Source of the DNA: Hetaerina americana
Taxonomy: Eukaryota > Arthropoda > Insecta > Odonata > Calopterygidae
Length of the DNA stretch: 64,000 bases
Reading direction: 5' to 3'
Assembly (NCBI GenBank): GCA_022747635.1
Contig: JAKTNV010000024.1
Location: 2,294,001 to 2,358,000, forward strand
Positions 24,560 to 37,726 of this stretch are shown piece by piece. A program made the translations under genes and the position numbers. Position 1 is the stretch's first letter, and every line of letters starts with the position of its first letter. Below the pieces are notes generated by a model that was not told the origin of the DNA, did not search any database, and saw nothing but the letters and a program-made list of their open reading frames with translations.

Positions 24560-24790
24560 GGTGACACCCCGAAAGAAGCTGTGAGGTACCCAATGTTCAC
24601 GTGATCTAGTTGGTTTCTTTCCTTGTACCACTAATATGGTTTCCCAATAAGTTTTATCAATCAAAAAATTACACCGTTTGCATGATCTAAATCGGTTACT
24701 CCGAAGGCATCACGTCATATTTCTGAACCTTAGACTCTCCTTTCTGTGACGGAAAGCTCTATCCAGTAGGCTACCGCGTCCACCAGGCAC
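24560..24790 (-). mobile_element. Possible decayed tRNA-derived SINE
   Basis: On the - strand from about 24785 the sequence ggacgcggtagcctactgga, then tagagc, resembles a tRNA 5' half with box A. A box-B-like aaggttcagaaat lies about 45 bp on. The head resembles SINE B in part (gcggtag, tagagc). The body does not match the other families, so the lower limit is a guess. Confidence 0.35.
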
Positions 24791-26873
24791 TATTACAACC
24801 CCATCCCCGAGAGCAGTTGAGTCGTTTTCTGTAAAATTAATTTAAATTTATGCGCTGCTTGAAATTATATGTATAGCTGAGTTACCTAAAAAGATCCACA
24901 TTTTCCAAGCATGTTGCTTATATTCAATACATATACAAATTTTATAGGAATTATATACCATACGTTTAGAGATATTAAGCACATGGCTAAATGTTTAGAG
25001 ACACCGTTTTAATGATGTGCATATGAAATACGAGTATTTTACTTCATCAAAATCATTGAAGGCATCCTAAATAAGATGCATTGTTTGAGATAAGAGACCG
25101 TGCAAAATCTTTGTATTTTATTGGGCCGTTGGAGATATCTAATGCTGAACTGGATGCAAAACTTCTGTACCGGCTCTAGGAAGAAATAAATGAACTATAA
25201 TTGCAATGCTCATATGTCAGTGTCAGAATCTACTTACTTTTATCTCGCGATTTCTTGCTAATGTCACAACTGATGAGTTCTTTAACGAGAAATTGAGGTA
25301 CGAATCAGAACGCTACTACTTTGGCTGTTAGAAAATGTTCTGATTACCTTTATCCCATTGATCAGATTAAGCCAGACAGATCCCCACTTCTTTTTTAGCC
25401 TCTCTCAGCAGAATTCCCTCTCTCTCCGGGTGAAACACGCCGTTTTATTAATCCCTCTCCACGCGGCAGAGCAGCCTCGCAGAATGCCTCTGCTCGGATT
25501 GATAGATCCCTTTCATTTGTCGGCCATAAACAGTGCTCCACCCCCTGACCCTTCCTCCCTCCAGGCACCAGGGCACACCTTCGCCCCCCTATTGCATACT
25601 TTATTTCCAGCAGACTCCGTGCCATTCCAGCTCGAAGGGAGGGAGGAAGAGAGGGCTAGGGGTGTTATCGGCTGGTGCAATCGCCGGGGGATATTTGATC
25701 TTCCTCCTCGCAAATGCGCGCCCAATGTCAAACTGTCACGGCCAGAAGGCTTTCTCTCCCCACTCTCTCTCTTTCCCTCCCTCTCTTCCTTTATCCCACT
25801 TCTCGATCACTTGTGCCTCGTCATGGACCAGTGGTGGACTCTGGAAACCGGCCGCTTTTCATTTGGGGCGGGACAAATGAGATACTGCCTTCCCGATCCA
25901 GGGCCGGACTTCGAGAGCGCTTTGGTAAACCTCATTCATTCGGAATTCGAGGAGAGTTGATTTCACCCTCCCGCTCGTCAACCCTCGAATGCCACAATCT
26001 CATTGCGAGGCATGATTTGAAAAAAGTCTGAATTTTCATACATATTGTATGAAATAATTCTCTATTTAAGTTCGCCTGCGGATCCGTTTTCGCGGCATAA
26101 AAACACCAAAGCACGTCTTCTTCTTTCTCTCTTTATCCATCTCTCACTGACATTTTAGTGGCTATCTCCCGCTCGAAAGTTTACGTTATTAAACGCATTC
26201 GTCTCGTGTCAATGAGTAGGGTGTTTCCGTATTCTAAACTAAGTTGCAAAATTGATTTAGCAATGACCTAGTTCACCTAATTCTCCCAATTAAATATCAG
26301 TGCCTGCAACTCCGCTTTTCAAATTTCAGCCAGCCATTTATTGAAACTTGCGTCACTGTATCATAAAGAGTTTACTGGGATATCTAATTATTTAACTTCG
26401 GTATAATTATAGCGTAGAATTGGAACTGAACGAACTGATTATGAAATTTGTGACTACCTTATTGCAAAATACCTCCTAGAAATGTGAGAGATAACTTATA
26501 TTACTTAACGTGAATGAGAGCGGAAATAAACCATATAGGTAATTACCGGAAATCAAAGTTAACTGATGTTTGGTGTGCCAAACTGTGCTTATAATTGATT
26601 CTTGGTTATTTATATGTAATTTTATCTGTGAAACACAATAAAGATGCATACTAAACGGTAACCAAGTGTTCATATTTTTATGTATCATATATAGTATATC
26701 TAGATTTAGAGCATCCTTATCCAATATCCTTAATGACTCGAAATATTTACGAAACGTGTTTATCCAAGCAACCATAAACTCGATAATTTTTGAAATTTTT
26801 TTTCGTATATATTACGTTTGAATTGTGTATACTGAGTCGAAAATAGAATTCCGCGCAAAACTTGTACATGGTG
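24791..26873. other. Non-coding DNA with GC-rich island
   Basis: The island at about 25400-26000 is pyrimidine-rich on the + strand and keeps one frame open for 200 codons (25358-25960). The translation is rich in Ser, Pro and Leu, has no motif, and other frames are also open, so I do not call a gene. Confidence 0.4.
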
Positions 26874-26940
26874 TTTACATGGTCTTAAATGTAATGTTAC
26901 CATGGTCATGGTAACAAAACGTTAACATGGTCTTAAATAT
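26874..26940. repeat. Direct repeat flanking a palindrome
   Basis: acatggtcttaaatgtaa and acatggtcttaaatataa lie either side of gttaccatg-gt-catggtaac (26896-26915), a 9-bp-arm hairpin. Confidence 0.6.
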
Positions 26941-26949
26941 AATCATGTG

Positions 26950-29900
26950 ATAACGTTCATATGTATATTATCACGTATGAATAACTTAAAATCTAGATGT
27001 TAGATTCTTTTCTGGAATATGTTCGTATTGTTAAAAATTATTATTTAAGAATAATGAACAGTTTTATTTTTTCCGAAGATCTTTATTTTTAGTCCTGCCA
27101 ATTTATTGACCAAACACTAGAATCAAATGTAGATATTACTCGTATGTAATATATTAAATGTCACAGACATTTTTCTGAAGATCACTCGGTTTTCTTATCA
27201 AAACAATCAAATTATTAGATTGCTATTACATCTGTTGGATGAAAGCAAATATGGTAATTGCCATGAATCGGAAGGAAGTTAAACCAGACTAAATGAGCTT
27301 CATTTATCATTTACTCTGATGGAGACATCAAAGGAAATAATCAGAAAATTACCCATAGAGAATGCTCGAAAGCACACAAAGTTGCAACACAGTATACGAT
27401 AATGTATACACCCACCCTTTTGATACCCTCAATTACGTATATTGTGGTTATTTATTCATGAAAATCATTCATTTATGGGCAAAAAATAGAATTGATAGCG
27501 AATAGCATTAGTTTTCACAATCAAATGGATGTAAATTAAAATGGCTGAGAGAAACTGCATCCTAATATTAGTGGTAAAAGCTTGGTCCTTTCAAGTTTGG
27601 CTTTGTATTCTCCGTTGCGAAAGAGCTTTTTCCATCATATTTATCCACATTGGGAAACCACAAGTAGGTGGACTGTATGCGGACAAGCAGGCGTAATGTT
27701 ACACGACTGGCAGGGCAATGCGCTGGTGGGCCTAGTCAACCTGACGGATTTACCTTGCATCAGGGTACCTAGCCAAATTTGCCATTTGGATTTGTTGCTC
27801 ATTTTCGCGTGATGATCCCTATTAGAGAGTATTGGGTTTTTGAATTTGCGTTATGCCGACGGATGATAATTTTCTAGGAAAATATTTTAATATTTTTAGC
27901 CACAGTACAGCTTTTTATAAGCTGAAATAAAGGAAATATATGGTGGACGTATTGAAGAAGTTCAACTTTTAAATTGTGCATAATCTAATGGTTAATATGT
28001 TAATGCACGATTCCCAAATAAAAATTTTGAATTTTCTAAATATTTACAAATATTTACCATTCTGAATATTCATGTTTCTATTATGTTCATAAAATGATCG
28101 GGGAGAAATATTTGCTGCCTTCGTCGCCATCAATAAGCTAAGTCAAGTGATTTAAAACGAAAAATGAGTATTATTAATGATGTTTGTATGATTTCCAGGG
28201 TTAAAACGAATGTCTACCTCATTTACATATACCTTTAGTCTTAAGTAGTGTAAGATGGAATCAGTTGGTTCGAGTCTTGAGTATCAATTGAAAAATGCCT
28301 AGCAAGAAACAATTTACAGTGTTTTCCACACTGCTCTTGCCATTTGAAGTCAATGCCGCTATATTATATTTAGTTTTAAATAACCGTATAATGTTTCTAT
28401 ACCACCATAGTAAATAAAGCTACTGGATTTTATCGAAAATAAAGATCTTATTTTCATAGGGCCGAGGTAGTTTTAAAATTGCGAGATTACTGTGAGATTT
28501 TTCTCAGGTCAGTCAATTCTGAAAATTTGTTTGAGTAATATTGAGCTAACGAATGGAAACACAGAGCTCTCCACAGTTTGAATCGCGCTCTGAATAGTTG
28601 GTAACCCTCCATAAATGATAAGTTGATGCAAACATGTAGTTGGTACAGTTGTTAAAAATATCTTTTCACCATAAACACAATTTTTTGTTTAGCTCTTTGC
28701 TATTCTCCGCTATCTTTCAACAATCTTCTGTAACATACGGTGAGTTTAATGGCTTCGCATCAATTTCCTCTTCTCTAGGACACATTACATTTGCTTTTTA
28801 TTGATTAACAGCCCGATTTAGTTGAAAACCTGGTCATGGCAAGCAATGACTCTAACTACGCTTGGATCAATTTGTCTCTTGCGTTCTCTGAACACACACA
28901 CAGTATACCAGCTGATTTTGACTATTCCATATATTTGTTCGCAATTACAAATGAGATGGAAGTTTTACATATGGGATCTGCATATAGGTGCAAAACTATT
29001 TTCTAGTTTGATGCCTGAAATACGTCTCGTAAGGTGACTTTCCGTGATGACATTGCTTTGTCGAGTCATTCACCTTCTAGACCTCTTCATTTAATACCAT
29101 AAGGCCTCTGGGTGGGGTGAATTCTGGAACATTTTTTTCTCTCCTTTTTTAAATTCTTGTTTGATTTTGAATTTAGCATTCGGCTTGACATTTATAATCC
29201 TGCTTCAAAGATTCTTTCAGACAGCAGACTTAAACACGTATTCCGCTAAATATATTCTTGATGTATTTTTTCGAGGTTCATACAATATAACCATATTTTC
29301 CGTCATATTTAATGCTTTTACTTATAAATATCCTAAAATATATTGAGCGTAGTGATAAAAGAATGTGAAATGACCCATGTTCTTATCTAAACATGGCTAT
29401 GTTCTGGGTTGATGGATTATTAGCTAAATAATTAGTTTCACTATCAATAATAATTAATAATAATATTTTTATTAATATTACTGTCAATTTTATTGTTATT
29501 ACCATTATTATTGTAATTATTGTCATATCATTATTTCTTGTTATTATTTATTTTCTATCAAATGTCCAGACGCGCTCAATGAGAGGAATAAAAACGCTTG
29601 TATATCCAAGTACTAATAGCAGAAGCAATTTTAAGAGATGGGGTGCTATAAATTGCTAATAGTTCGATATTTTGTATCTTTATGACGAAGCTGATCACCC
29701 ATCCCCTCTTAACCAGGATCATTCCCTTTTTCTCGGATCTATAAATAACTGCTTAAAGATTAAATGGCTATTAAGTAAGGACGTCAATGAGGGAGGGTGG
29801 ATAGCGAGGGAAAAGATTAAAAATAAAGAAAAATAGACAGGGAAGACAACACAGATGCGATAGTGATTTATTGATCCTTCGCAGAGCAATGTCTCATTAA

Positions 29901-31661
29901 ACCTTTCGGAAATTCTCCCACCCACTCTCACCACCCACAGTGCCGCCTCATTCCTTTTTATCTATCTTTCCCCTTTCTAACTATTCCCTAAGGGTCCCGG
30001 ATAACTTCGTCCATCGGACGTCAAACGCACGAGAAACAGTCTAATTCAATCCTGCCACGTTTGTTCCTCTCTCTCTTTTAAGGGAGAGGGAGAGGAGTGG
30101 TTTTGTGCTGATGAGAGAGAGTGGGTTGGATAAGAAACGAAGAATGGCAATCGGAGATTGAGGAAGGGCGTTTTGGAGGATTGGAAAAGAAGGAAAAGTG
30201 GGTTGTGATCGAGGGTTTCCCCGTTTGAAACGAGGGGAGAAGGGGTGAAGTGGAAAATGTAAAGGATAAAGGGAAAGAGAAAGGATGTGGGAATAGGCGA
30301 TTGGTGAGAGCTGAATGGACACGAGAGTGGCGGTGGGCGTAAGGGATCATTGAGCTGGAGGTAGATGGTATCCAACTGACATCCGAGTTTGGCAATACCT
30401 CCCAATATCCCGAACGTGAGCAAGGGAAAGCATGGATATTCGTCGGGAACATTTATCCGTTCCTGGTAAATGACTACGCGAGGTCGGTTGCAAAATTTGT
30501 AGCCACAGTGCTGCAAGGCATCTTATGGATGCTGTACTCGGCTTGACCAAATGCCGGGCTATGTGCCAGGGTGTATCTTCTGAGAGTGTTTTGAGAGTTT
30601 AGATGTTCCGGAAAATGAAACTTGGGTTGAAAGCAATCTCTATTGACCGATAAGGTTATTTTTAGTGACTGATAGGTATTAGGTGGAAGAATAGACTATC
30701 TAGTCTCAATCTCGCCCAAATAAAGACGTTTTATTATTACCATGAGTAAAATGAATCCTGAAATAAGGTAAGCGTGCTACTGCTATCAAAGATTTATGCG
30801 GAAATCAGTATGATTTTGAAAAAGGTTGGATAGCAATTCGGTTCATTTATCCAAATTAACCGACCCGCCATGTAAATTGTTTTAGAGAACATAGATGAGG
30901 ATCCAAAAATACATAATGTTCTCATACCTAAACTTACAGTTCAAGATAAAGTTGTGACTAGTTAATTCTTATTTTTAGGAGGCAATTATGTATTATTACA
31001 AGTAAATTTTTTTATTGAAATTATAAATTTTCATCATAAGGAGGAGAACTTGATCCAAGCCTTGCAGGTAATTGGACTGTCTTGGTAAAGTTTTGACAAG
31101 AACACTGAATTAAAATTCCTCCAGAAAGTCTCCATGTTTTACCCTGTAATATATCGTGTGAATGCCTAGTTGAAAGCCATTTTAGAATATTTTATTTGCC
31201 TAAGAGTTATTTTTGTAGTGTTTACTAGTGTAACAGCACTCTTTCCGTGGGTTTTTATCGTACTACCGCCATTTATTATCGAGAAAAAACAATAGGAATC
31301 GCAAACATAAATGTAAACCTGATTTAAGATTTAATTCTGAATTTGTCTTCAACTTGGCGGATCTTATCTTTATAAAGGTTTTCAATTTGAAGTGCGTTTA
31401 ATAAAGTTGAAGTTAAATTTATTCGGTTAAGGTCAAGGAAAAAAATATTGAAATTATATTTATATCCCTCTTGAGTTTATTAAGGCTTCTTTTTGTTTGT
31501 GTAGTTTGAAACTAGCGTTATCATTATATTATTTCCAGAGTATTCATGGAAAGGAGGTGATATTCAGTCATTCACTCTCCAGTCTATGAATACTAATGCA
31601 AAATTTCTTTTAGCATTTCATTAAGTCCTTCAGCTTTTCTTCGGCAACCGATTTAAAAAAT
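26950..31661. other. AT-rich DNA, nothing recognised
   Basis: It includes an ATT/AAT-rich simple stretch (about 29430-29560) and a GC-richer, purine-skewed patch (30040-30560) whose overlapping - strand frames of up to 156 codons look compositional. Confidence 0.4.
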
Positions 31662-32300
31662 ACGAGGGCCGTTCAATAAGTAGCAAAAGTGTTTTATGAA
31701 TATAATTTATGACCAAAACTTTTATTTAATTGTGTGCTTCTTTATAGCACATGTAGATAACGAGGTAGACGTCGATTTCAAAGAAAGGTAACCCGTTGCT
31801 CCAGTCATTACTCTTATGTTAGTAAACATTACACAGCTTTAGTCAGTTTGAAAAAAGCACATTGGATAACTTTGAGGCAATATAAAAAATATTGAAAATT
31901 CAATGCGTACCACCCAAAAGTGGTGCTTCCTGGACGTGTTTATGAGTGGTTGGTTTAAAGAAACATTAAACACAATCCCGAATATATCGCAAATAATTTT
32001 ATGAATTCTTCCTCACACCCTATGGTCCAGACTTAGCCGTATTGGACTGTTTTGATCTTACTCATTGCGATTAAAAACCTTTTGAAGAGGCGTTTTTTTA
32101 TAGTTAGACACAGGATCAGACAAGCCGAACATGCATTACCTTGCAACAGCTTCAACTGAAGCAGTAGTGCAGTAAATTTAAAAAAAAATGTTTTCACATA
32201 TGCATTACAGATTAAGCTAATAACATAGTTGAAACTAAATTTTTTCGCAGTAAGGTATGTGAATTCGAAAATGTACGGTCATATGTAAATTTTAATGCCT
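31662..32300 (+). mobile_element. Decayed mariner-like remnant
   Basis: It begins tacgagggccgttcaataag, typical of mariner-type left ends. Near 32010 the + strand reads PYGPDLAVLDCFDL and then a stop and KPFEEAF, which resembles the PYSPDLAPCDYFLF...L.G..F catalytic block. A fragment VYEWLV lies near 31940. Stops and deletions are many. I did not find a convincing right end, so 32300 is approximate. Confidence 0.5.
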
Positions 32301-33898
32301 TTATTACTTTGCAAATAAAAAAATAACCACCATCCAACTTGATATATTTAAATATAGCTGATTTCTTTTGCATATATCTTTCAATTTTTCGTAATTTCTC
32401 AAAATTTATAATTGAAAAATAATTTAAGGCTCAAAAAATCAACGCGTAATGCAAATAATAGTACCTGGTTAACTTAGTTCGGAACGTTGTTCTATTAAAA
32501 TTTGAATTTAATTTGTAAAATAGAAAATGATATCGACTAGATTAAAATAAGATTTTGGCAAATTAAGTATTAAGTCGAGTTCTTCTAAAATGTTGCATGC
32601 TTTCTAGGTTGTTTATCTATTAATAGAATACTGATATCTGAGATGCAAATGTCTTTTGATCATAACATTATTACTACCTCTAAAGGGGTATATAGTCTAA
32701 ACACTTAGATTTGATGGCGGTTGCACGACTCTTGGAACTAATTAATGACAATAATCTCAATGATATTTTAAAATATCTTCCTTCGTTATGAAGGAAATAT
32801 TATGTTCTAAGACACCATCTAACTCTTTGCGTTCCCTTATTTCCAACGTTCCCTCAGTTAGCAACTATTCCTGGTCTATAAATCATAAATCTCAAAAGAA
32901 AATAACCTAAGATGCGTTACAAAGGTAAATTTTCAATAAAAAGTGACTTCTTAACCAAGTTGGACATCCTCTCCTTGTCTAACTAAGCGCTAAGGTTCTA
33001 TCACAGAAAATTCAATTGCAAATTGACATCCTCACCTGGGATTAAATTACAAGAGAGTGTAGAGTGTATGGCAAGGAAATAGGCGGTTCCTTTGAGAATC
33101 GTAGTTTTATTTTCTATTGTCGTAGTTATATGTCTGCTCTAGTACTGTTCCATCAAGGTCATCGTAGTAAGAATTAAAAAAATAAAATTCACTTCGAATG
33201 TTGGGAATGGGCCGGTATTGAGTGTTTAGAAACTTTCCCGAAGTTCGCGCCCAAAGTCTCTAAAGTCGCGTTGGTGATGAGTCCTCTAGGTGGACTAGCT
33301 AATTGCCAAAGAATTAGATGATAGATGAAACTCGCAAGATTGAGTAATTCCGCGGTAGTATCGTGGGAAATCTCATGGGAACAACCAACTACGTATTCAT
33401 GTTCCGGAGAGGCTGAAAAGTTTAAATCAGTGTTGAGGAGGGGTCACAGCTGCCTAGTACCTAATCCAAATCAGAGAAAGATGGAGCGAAGGTTTTGTTT
33501 TCGATGACGAATTGAAAATCTGAAACTTAATGATGGTTTTGCGATGAGGGAAACGAGTTCTCACGACTGTAGCATATCCAAGTTCAACATCATCCAATAA
33601 CTGCGTTACCTTCACTTCGCCCCTCTAGCATTTCAAAAAACATTTTTCTTGATTTCCTAGATTGAGCGATTTTTAGTGTTGAAATGTGAAAACTGAGGGA
33701 AATGTGTTTTGAACAAAATTTAATTAGTGAGAAACTCAAGATATTATTTTAAAGGAGCGAAATAAATTTGTTTGACGTATCCGAATCGTCATAGCTCTCT
33801 TTCTGCGATACGCTATAGCGTGTATGACTTTTTCCTCGTCATGTTTGTACAAAAATAAATACAATTATTCAAGAAAATCACCATATCACAGTTATAAA
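32301..33898. other. AT-rich DNA, nothing recognised
   Basis: No supportable feature was seen. Confidence 0.45.
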
Positions 33899-34083
33899 CC
33901 CGAAGTTCGGGTAGACAAGAGAGGATAGATCTCACCTATTAGCTAGTACTAAGCCCAATGGCCTGTAAAATCTACACATCAGGTTAGGGGGGAAGATTTC
34001 TTTCCCAGTTTCGCCTGTGGTTTCCAGGAAGATCTGGCCAACGAAAAATCACACAGCCCGGAAAAACTGAGGGTGGGTGCCCT
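33899..34083 (-). mobile_element. SINE family B, partial copy lacking the tRNA head
   Basis: It aligns with the body of the copy at 11486-11737, for example acacatcaggttaggggg here against acacatcagggtaggggg there, and cagcccgga against cagcttgga. Similarity stops at about 34083, before the region where the tRNA-like head would be. It is therefore 5'-truncated in - strand orientation. Confidence 0.75.
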
Positions 34084-35744
34084 AGTAAATTGAGGTGCAA
34101 TATTTTTCAAGATTTTGTACGCAAATAGAATACGTCTTAATTCGGTGGATCGGTTGAATAGATTTTAATAAAATGTTTAGGTGAATCGCCAATTAAAATA
34201 TTTTTATGGTAACTGTTTTCCTGAAAATCGGATTGATATTAAGAGAGAAATTTTTATTTCAGTATTGAGAAAACGTTTTTATTCAAGTGAGATCCCTAAT
34301 CACGAGATTCGTTAAATCTAATTGAAGAAATGATTTCTTCATTGTTATGTGTGCCTAAAGTAAAATATGATAGTTTAAAATGGCCCTAAATTTTTCCAAA
34401 ACAGGCAATAACTCAACGTATATTCCTTGGTGTCACGGTTATAATATCATGTAAAGTTATACGGTCGAGTGTTAAGAAGCAGTCTAGGTGTGGGAATTGC
34501 ATTACAACACAATATAAGGCTTAAACTTCGTAAAAAGAAACAACGAAAGTTATGCATTTGGAATTATGGCCTTTTCTCATTTCCCGGTCTTTGCTTTCCT
34601 CAGAGGGAACCCAGCTGTATTAATTTCCGGTTGAAACTTAGGAATCATCAGGAATTAGATTCATTTCACCAAGTCGTATTGGCACGAGTTTAGACTGGAG
34701 ACCTTCTAATGGAAGAGAGAGCATTCAAGGACAAAATAATTAAATTTGGACTACCCATTCTATCCACTTTATTGATTTAGTTTTCAGTGGAAAATTTTGC
34801 ATAATGAGTCAACAAGAATCAAAAATGTACTTGCGTATTTAATTTTTTACATTTTAAATTATTGAACATCCCCTACCACAAATAATTTAATTGAAATCGC
34901 AGAACAATTGCGATATTAACTGCTATGAGTGTGGAGTTGTTTTTAAAATTGCCTTTGAAACATGTCAGGACTTTTTAACGACCTATTGAAAATATCATCA
35001 GAATAATATGCACAATGAATAAAATATTGATCTAATTTATAAAAGTCAATCGATTTTTTTAAATCGGTGTATCGGTGAACCCAGATTCAAACGTTTTATT
35101 GATGGTAAATATGAATATTTTATTGAAATAATTGCAAAATATTGAATGTTTAAATAATTTTCAATTATAAATGGAATTGATAAATCATGAATGTAATAAC
35201 CGGAAACTTATTTTAAAAACTTCCTCCTATCCTAAGAAACAATGAACCACTCTAAAATCAGTTTAAATTTTTTTACAGAGCATTTTGCACTAAAATAATA
35301 TTCTGGCTTCTATCAATGTTCCCTGTCCCTGACTGAAGCTGTAAAAGGAATTCATTTGTATCGCTGAATTAGTCTGACATCAAGCCATATTCCTGGATAG
35401 AAATTGACGTAGTTAATTTATGAAAAGAATATATAAAATTCTCACCACGTGAAACAACCACTCCTTCACTCATCGTAAAGCGCCATTTCTTAGATCTATT
35501 CCTATACATGTTATATTTTTTTCCACGAAAAAACATATTCTTTTTCCTAAGTGAAACGTTCCTCCCATGTTTATAATAACCATTCGTCAGAGTACCATCG
35601 AGTCTTTTCTGCAGCGCTAGGAAATCCAAATATAGTAAAAAATCAGAAAACTGCTACCCTTTCACCTTTCCATTATGTAAAGACGCGCGGATACCAAAAT
35701 TCCTCCGGAATATGTAAACAAGATATATTATGCTATTTATAGAG
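34084..35744. other. AT-rich DNA, nothing recognised
   Basis: No supportable feature was seen. Confidence 0.45.
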
Positions 35745-35820
35745 AATATATATATATATATATATAAATATTATGTATATATATATATATATATATAGGG
35801 ATACTTACATGTTTGAATGC

Positions 35821-35868
<48 letters not shown>

Positions 35869-35913
35869 GTATATATATATATGTGTATATATATATATAT
35901 ATATCCTAAATCC

Positions 35914-35956
<43 letters not shown>

Positions 35957-35963
35957 GTATATA

Positions 35964-36011
<48 letters not shown>

Positions 36012-36020
36012 CATACACAT
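35745..36020. repeat. Compound TA/TG microsatellite array
   Basis: Several (TA)n blocks with tgta and tgtgta interruptions are separated by short unique bits (gggatacttacatgtttg near 35799; cctaaatcctatatgtg near 35905). It precedes the tail of SINE C copy 2. Open frames here translate to Tyr-Ile repeats and are not genes. Confidence 0.95.
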
Positions 36021-36056
36021 ATTCAAAAACGAAATCCCGCCAAACGGCGAACAAAT

Positions 36057-36228
36057 ACTCATTTATATTGAAACAGATATAAGGATAAGGGAAAGGAACA
36101 CACACAAAGGACGAACACAGAAGAGGTGGGGAAGGCGGAATCCAGCAGATCACGAATGTAAAAATATTTCCTAGACCGGGATTTGAACTTCGGATCTTTC
36201 CACTTGCCGGGCGGAGTCTCTTAACAAC
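36057..36228 (-). mobile_element. SINE family C, copy 2, head truncated
   Basis: It is highly similar to 16873-17040, sharing actcatttatat, gaggtggggaaggcggaatc and ctagaccggg. Box-B-like cgaagttcaaatccc is at 36193-36179 on the - strand. The alignment stops at ctcttaac (36225), before the box A half. The break is followed by cccggcaag, an inverted copy of cttgccggg at 36203-36211. Confidence 0.8.
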
Positions 36229-36872
36229 CCGGCAAGAAATGCGATGGTATTGTGATGTATGGTCATTGTATAGATGGGAGGAAAGTTTCACTGGAGAAGA
36301 AGAATATCAAATTTTTGATGGAAACGTAACCCAGTATAATAATTCAGGTTTGAATATTTAAGATCTGACTACATGGGTTTTATTTAGCAAACACGCAGAG
36401 TATTAGGCCTATTATTGTAGTTGGAAAAGTTTTCTTAAAACCCCTGAAAATATAAATACCTTCATCATCCTCAAACGGCTTCCAATATTCGCTTAATAAG
36501 TTTAAGGTTCTATAGTTAATTTTCCATTATTCTCGAACAAGATGACTCTCAATTCGCTTTGCGTTTCACGCCATTCTTATTTCGTATTCAATTCCAGATG
36601 CTTATTACTGTGTATCTCATCAAATAAAAAAATAATAATACTAATATCGATTGGAGCTAAGAGTACATTTTATAATTACTGTGGACATTTTTGAATTTAC
36701 TGTTGTTTTAGTATATTTAGAGGTATGGAGGCTTGAACGTATGGAATAATTTATCCTTAGGTCATACTTATTGGGTGTATTTATCTTATCAAAGTGTATT
36801 AGATGCATGGATACGTTTCTGTGCTGGTGCAAATGGTGGAAGAAGGCTAATTTTTGTTTCATTTTCTTCCAG

Positions 36873-36953
36873 GAACTAGAAGATGTTTACTCTGACCTCT
36901 GCTCTATGCTGTCAGAGGCAGTGGTGCAAGGAGCGGAAATAATTTCGTCCAGA
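36873..36953 (+). CDS. Coding exon, split + strand gene (first exon seen)
   Basis: A strong acceptor (tttcattttcttccag, ending 36872) and a strong donor (A|gtaagta at 36954) bound 81 bases, exactly 27 codons in phase 0 at both sides. It reads ELEDVYSDLCSMLSEAVVQG followed by AEIISSR, an acidic, probably helical stretch. Codon composition is richer in GC than the flanks. It joins in frame to the exon at 58405, with or without the optional exon at 47177. The protein family is not recognised. Exons further 5' were not found in this window, so the gene probably starts upstream of it or has 5' exons I could not recognise. Confidence 0.72.
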
Positions 36954-37080
36954 GTAAGTAAAATATATGCACGAGTATTAGGCTTTCAAAGCAGTTTATA
37001 GATCCAATCGTTCAACTGCATCTCCTATGTCATTTATGGATTATTATTATTAGTGATTTTCATGTAACACGTCGTCTACG
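36954..37080 (+). other. Intron start of the split + strand gene
   Basis: It begins gtaagtaaaa. The intron runs to the next exon and contains SINE A copy 2, a LINE remnant and microsatellites. Confidence 0.6.
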
Positions 37081-37385
37081 GGGATCGAGATGGTACGGGG
37101 GCTAACGTACTGGCTTCCCACCCAGAGGGCCCGGGTTCAAATCCCGGCGGTGTTGAATGTTTTTCAGAGGTATCTCGATCCCTACTTGAGGTGCTTTGTC
37201 GAGGGCACTTTGAGTGAGTACGCCGTCCGTCGGATGGGACGTTAAGCTGCGGACCCCTTGACACCTTTCGTAAAGAGTAGGCTAATGCCGACATGGGGTT
37301 TCTCTCCACTCTTCATCCTTTCCTGCCCATCCCCTATGGCGTAAATGACCTCAGCTGTCGGTCGCCTCCCCTAAATACTACTACC
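37081..37385 (+). mobile_element. SINE family A, copy 2
   Basis: It has a well-preserved tRNA-like head: box A is near tggtacgggggctaacg and box B gggttcaaatccc (about 37133-37145), close to consensus. The body shares gtgagtacgccgtccgtc and gggacgttaagc with copies 1 and 3, and the tail is tactactacc. A clean target duplication is not visible. Confidence 0.85.
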
Positions 37386-37409
37386 ACGACGTCTCCTATC
37401 ATTTGATTT

Positions 37410-37661
37410 TCCGTTTACAGAAATTACAGACTAAATAGAACAGGGGGCGGTGTCTTAATTGGAGTTAAATACCCTTTCGCTAGCAGGTTGAGGTATCCTG
37501 GTAACGGTTTGGAAAGCGTGTTTAATGTAAAGTCCTAAACCCAAAATAATTCATGACAATCGGACGACAAAATAATGAGACTAAACTAGAACCAAACCAC
37601 CAAATCAAAAGTTTCTCATTTTAAAATAGCGATCATGACGTTATAATCGGGAATATAAATG

Positions 37662-37726
<65 letters not shown>

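Noticed and set aside
25358..25960. Longest open frame in the window (200 codons, + strand)
   Set aside because: It lies in a pyrimidine-rich GC island; the translation is Ser/Pro/Leu-rich without motif, other frames are also open, and no splice or promoter context is visible.
30046..30516. 156-codon - strand frame
   Set aside because: Repetitive Phe/Ser/Pro/Leu composition from a purine-skewed tract, with a second frame of similar length overlapping.
35737..36291. 184- and 133-codon frames of Tyr-Ile repeats
   Set aside because: Translation of TA/TG microsatellites and SINE C.
37021..37410. tctcctatgtcattt before and tctcctatcattt after SINE A copy 2 as a target duplication
   Set aside because: The first lies about 60 bp upstream of the SINE head, so it is not adjacent as a target duplication must be.
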